Made by a program: the position numbers and the translations under genes. From Knoxdaviesia capensis (taxonomy: Eukaryota; Ascomycota; Sordariomycetes; Microascales; Gondwanamycetaceae), in contig LNGK01000002.1 of NCBI GenBank assembly GCA_001510575.1, forward strand, positions 155,271 to 219,270: a stretch of DNA of 64,000 nt, given 5' to 3'. The notes under the pieces are model-generated. The model did not search any database, had not been told where the DNA came from, and worked only from the letters and a program-made list of their open reading frames with translations. Below are positions 60,304 through 64,000 of the stretch, piece after piece. Numbering within the stretch: the first letter of the stretch is position 1; every line of letters starts with the position of its first letter.

Positions 60304-62335
60304 CCTTTGCGTCGCTGTGTTCCACCATCTCCAAAACATGACAGCCGTTGCTCACAGGCGGCCCGGTTCCCTGCTCGCCAACACCACACACAGAACCCGG
60401 CAGAACGCACACCAGCACACAACGCCCGAGCCCGACAGCGTAGGCTCGACGGCGTCCAGGCACAAACCGTCCATCGTTTTTTTAGAGCCCGACGGTGCGG
60501 TCTTGCGATACGAGGAGGCATATATATATATATAGTGTAGTTTGTGTGTGTTTTGTGTAGTGTTTCCCGCTGGCTCCCTGGAAATACCAGTCCATCGTCG
60601 GGGCCAGCACCGAGCGAGCGAGTCGGCTTAAGACTCCGTCGGCGAGCCGGGTGAGTTTAGGGCAAGCCACCGCTTGAAACCAACTAATGGCTAATAGCGC
60701 GACGTGCATGTGTATGTGTTGTGTAGGAGGTCGATGCTGCTAAACGAGCCGCTGTTGAGATCTTCAGCTTTCCACCAATTTGTCTGTCCACCGCACATGG
60801 CTTTTTTAACTCGTGGTAGCTCTGCTTCCTCACAGTCTAACATTCACACATTCCCGACTGATGGCGGCACCGGGCGCAAGTCCCGACAACCCCAACCCTA
60901 ACACACACGCCGACAATCGGCTGGCTTAAGCGGCTTCCTGCAGTTGAGGCTCACACCCACCACCACAGCCCACTTGGTTCACCAGACCGGCGCTCGCGAC
61001 ACCAATATCCAGATCCAAAGAAATGCAAAGCCAAAGAGGCCGCCGTCTATTCTCGGGCACTCCACCGCACGTCCAAATCCAACAGAAACCCACTGGGGCC
61101 TTTCTTTCTTTTGTGGTGGTGCGCTGGCAAGTTCCCTCTCGGTTCTTTGTGTGTGTGTTCTGGCCCTGAGGACCGGCGTTCTGCGCTATGGGCACTTCTT
61201 GCCATGGGCTTTTCGTTTTCAGGTCTCATGGGTCGTAGACGTTGGATGGTCGGTCTAGCCAGGCCGAGAGCGAGCGACCAGAACAAATGCTCGTGGAAAA
61301 GGAAGCACAGGAAACCAAAGAACAAGAGGCCCGGGGCCCTGACGTTCGGGCCGTGATAACACAGCCGCAGCACCCGAATATTTGCTTCCTTTTTGCTCTT
61401 AGCCCGTCTTGACAATGTGATAACCTCGTCACGTTAGCTTGTCTTTCGTGGCTTTGGTTCCTTTTGGGGCTGCGGCCTTGGGCCATCCGACGGCCGCAGA
61501 CACCAAGCACAAAAAGGAAAGATGTGGACTTCGACTCCAACACTTGGCCTCACTCGCAAACATGTCGCTCGCTCGACGAACCAAGAGTCCGAGCCCGCCC
61601 AAGCCTTCCTCCCTCCAGACACTACTGTCAACACCCTCTTTGAAAATGCTTGCTTTTTCCCGGCCCGAGCGCTGGCGAGCGCTGGCGTGGTGGTGGGAAA
61701 GCCGGAGCGGGCGCTGTGGTTTGTTCTTCGTCTTCTTGGCCTTCTCGACCAACAGGCCCTGGCCTCTTGAAAGCCCACCAACCAGCACACAGAGAGACGT
61801 GTGTTGAGTCCACCAAGTCCCCCCGTAGACGCACGTCGAGGCCTCTTTTGCCCTGCCCCCAGCCTAGCAGATTCTGAGAGAGAAGTGCCCACTGAAGCCC
61901 GGCGTTCTACTGGCCTCACGGCTGCTTTTCAGCCCGCTGGAGGAATCAGGGTCCCCAGCAGTCCCTCCCAGTTCTGCGTCTGGCCGTGGCGCAACTGGCA
62001 CCGCTACTGCAGCTGCGTTGTGTCTGGGCTGAAGTCCTGCATCTCAGACCTGCAGCAGCGTGCGTACCGAATGAGAAAAACCACTCACGGAGGGGCCTCT
62101 GGGGGACGTCATACAATGCCTTTCGAGAGTGCTCTTCTTCCTTTCTCAATACCCTAGAGTCTGGACCTTCTCACATATCACCACACTACTCGTTCCTTTT
62201 GGGCTTCGCTGTTCCTTCTTTCTGTGCTGTGGGCCCTTCTCCAACCCTGGGATCCAATAAATAGGTTTCTTTTCCTGTGCCGCGCCGGATTTGTCGTTTT
62301 CAGAATTCCTATCTCGGCCCATGTGGTGGTTGCTC

Positions 62336-62368
62336 GTACTGTACTGTACAGTACATTCAGTACAGTAT
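62336..62368. repeat. TACTG/CAGTA palindrome, copy 12 (double)
   Basis: Nineteen bases (62336-62354) of TACTG units turning into TACAG around GTAC, then four bases and a second partial copy (CAGTACAGTA, 62359-62368). Confidence 0.85.
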
Positions 62369-64000
62369 GCATCCTATATTGGAGGGGGCTTGGGATCTGG
62401 AAGAGTCGACAGGGAAAAAAGACTGACAAGATTTCTGTTGACCTGCCTTTTTCTTTTCTGTCTGGCCGTTCTGTTCATCCAGTCTCACTCACGAAGTCTC
62501 GGTCCGCTTTTTTTCTCTCTCTCTCTCTTGCTGCTTCACATGCAAGGTAACGCGCGCGTTCCTCTCACTCTGCATATCCGATATGCAAGCGCACAAGCAC
62601 CGTTCCAGCGACGACAGAGGAAAAAAAAGGCGCCCTCCGCTTTAAAAAATTCTCGTCTTAACTCTTCTCTTAAGATCCGATCCACTCTGGCCTTGACAAA
62701 ACCGCAGACACACGGCAAACACACACAACAACAATGGGGCCGCCATCTTCGCACTACCGCCCGCTGCGGCACCTCTTCGCACCCACACGAAACAAGCCGG
62801 TCAGAGACACTAAAGGTAACTGTGTATGCAGCTTGTACAGTAGGCCGTCCGTTCGCTCCCCCGAGGGCGAAAAGAAACCACGGAGCCGGAGACGCGCGCT
62901 CTGCAAGGTGACGAGAAAGGTAAGAATGTGTATATACACACACACGCACACTAATCCACGGAAGAATACCATCATCACACACACGAAAAAAAAAACAACC
63001 AAAAAAACGCGCCGGCTCAACCGTGCTATGTGCTTAGTTGCGCCGGCCTCGCCTGCCTTTGAACCTTGCATATGCATCGCAGTAGTGTTTGAGACGTGAT
63101 TTTTCGTGTCAAGCCTACTACGACTCGTACCATATGCAGGTGGAGGATTCGGCGATTCTACTTTTTTTTTCCCTCGGTTCTTTTCTCTTCTACTGTATCC
63201 GGTGGGAATCCGAAAGACTGTCCTCACCTGTGTTAGCTCAGTCCTCTCTGTACGACTGAGCCATCATGCAGGATTCCGGGCACGGATACACATCCTACAT
63301 AAAGTGGTGAGGTGCGTGACTGACTGGTGGACAGACATCCGCCAGCCATTCGCCATGTATGCCCGCACAACAGAACCCTCCCCAAGCGAACAGACTGGAA
63401 CGCTTTTTATCAGACAGTTGTACTGGCCACTGGGCATCCAAAAAGGCCCTGCCGCCAGCCACAGCTTATATAGTGTGTGTCGAGAGCGACCGTTCGCTTC
63501 CCTGGATGGACCCAGCGCCACACAGCCCGCCGACTTCCAGCGCTCCATTACAGAGCAGCGTGCGCGGTATAGTGGGTGCATCGCGTGCGTGTGTGTGTGC
63601 ACTGGGCCTCTCTTCCTGCTTGCTGCTCAACGCGGTCCACGGTGGTGGTCCCATATTATACGTAACAGTGCACACAACGACTGTATATCAAACACTCTGC
63701 AAGCTACTGCAGCATACAGACAGGGACAACGCCTGCGCTGACCTCCGACGCTATGCAAGCAGGATCAGACGAGGCAAAAAGCGAGCAAACACGAGCAGCA
63801 GGTTCGTCAGATATCACACCTTGATGCTATTCACACGCAGGTACACACATCTTCATCCCAAGACGGGGGGCAGATAAGAAACACACACACCCACATACTG
63901 TGCATATACACACACACAATCCAGACCGAGAGAGAAAAGAGAAACTGTCCAGAAAGTGCTTGGTCCCCCTTGACGAAAATTTTCGTGCTGAGATGCATGT

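Larger units (their letters stand above)
42815..64000. other. gene desert block C, continuing past the window
   Basis: No complete gene can be defended. Weak exon-like signals lie at 45914-46290, 47094-47164 (intron-like), 59805-60303 and 61522-61770. Palindrome-family members occur at 47654, 50532, 55758, 59155 and 62336, and teloboxes at 51337, 54005 and 60894. A hairpin sits at 43464-43496, and CT-, CA- and GT-rich tracts are frequent. Long frames such as minus strand 50608-51417 have no start codon or recognisable domain. Confidence 0.5.

Overview
The window reads as nuclear DNA of a filamentous ascomycete (Pezizomycotina, probably Sordariomycetes). It carries a Zn2Cys6 transcription factor with a fungal-specific activator domain, a gene with a short GT-AG intron, C-ending codon preference in the clear genes, and long pyrimidine-rich leaders and trailers typical of mould genes. 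I see no bacterial, viral or organellar features and no rRNA or tRNA gene.

Layout. (1) 1-1974, plus strand: the truncated 5' part and whole remainder of a Zn2Cys6/DUF3468 regulator that resembles PRO1/ADV-1, a regulator of fruiting-body development and hyphal fusion. (2) 1975-7128: its pyrimidine-rich 3' region, a gene-free spacer, then a TATA box and long leader. (3) 7129-8310, plus strand: a single-exon secreted and membrane-anchored protein with 14 extracellular cysteines, a Ser/Thr stalk, one membrane helix and a disordered tail. (4) 8952-12879, minus strand, convergent with the previous gene: a 1,272-residue F-box protein with one 109-nt intron splitting the F-box, a WD-like propeller, a long disordered region, a polybasic stretch and a C-terminal CAAX box. 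(5) 12880-14030: its upstream region. (6) 14031-17160: a stretch of different texture with broken open frames, possibly a decayed gene or element, unresolved. (7) 17161-64000: about 47 kb in which I cannot defend a single complete gene. It is not AT-collapsed. It is full of CT/GA and GT/CA microsatellites, G or C homopolymer runs and a dispersed family of palindromes built from the pentamer TACTG and its complement around GTAC, which starts only near 20.2 kb.

The three clear genes do not form an operon or an obvious cluster. The regulator, the possible cell-surface sensor and the potentially membrane-tethered ubiquitin-ligase adaptor could each act in development or signalling, but the sequence does not connect them. 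The most unusual content is the extended gene desert with its palindrome family, a 25-nt near-perfect palindrome at 24442-24466, and the CAAX-tailed F-box protein. A few short spliced or exon-like candidates inside the desert (near 21.9, 25.6, 45.9, 47.1, 59.8 and 61.5 kb) are weak and are marked as such.
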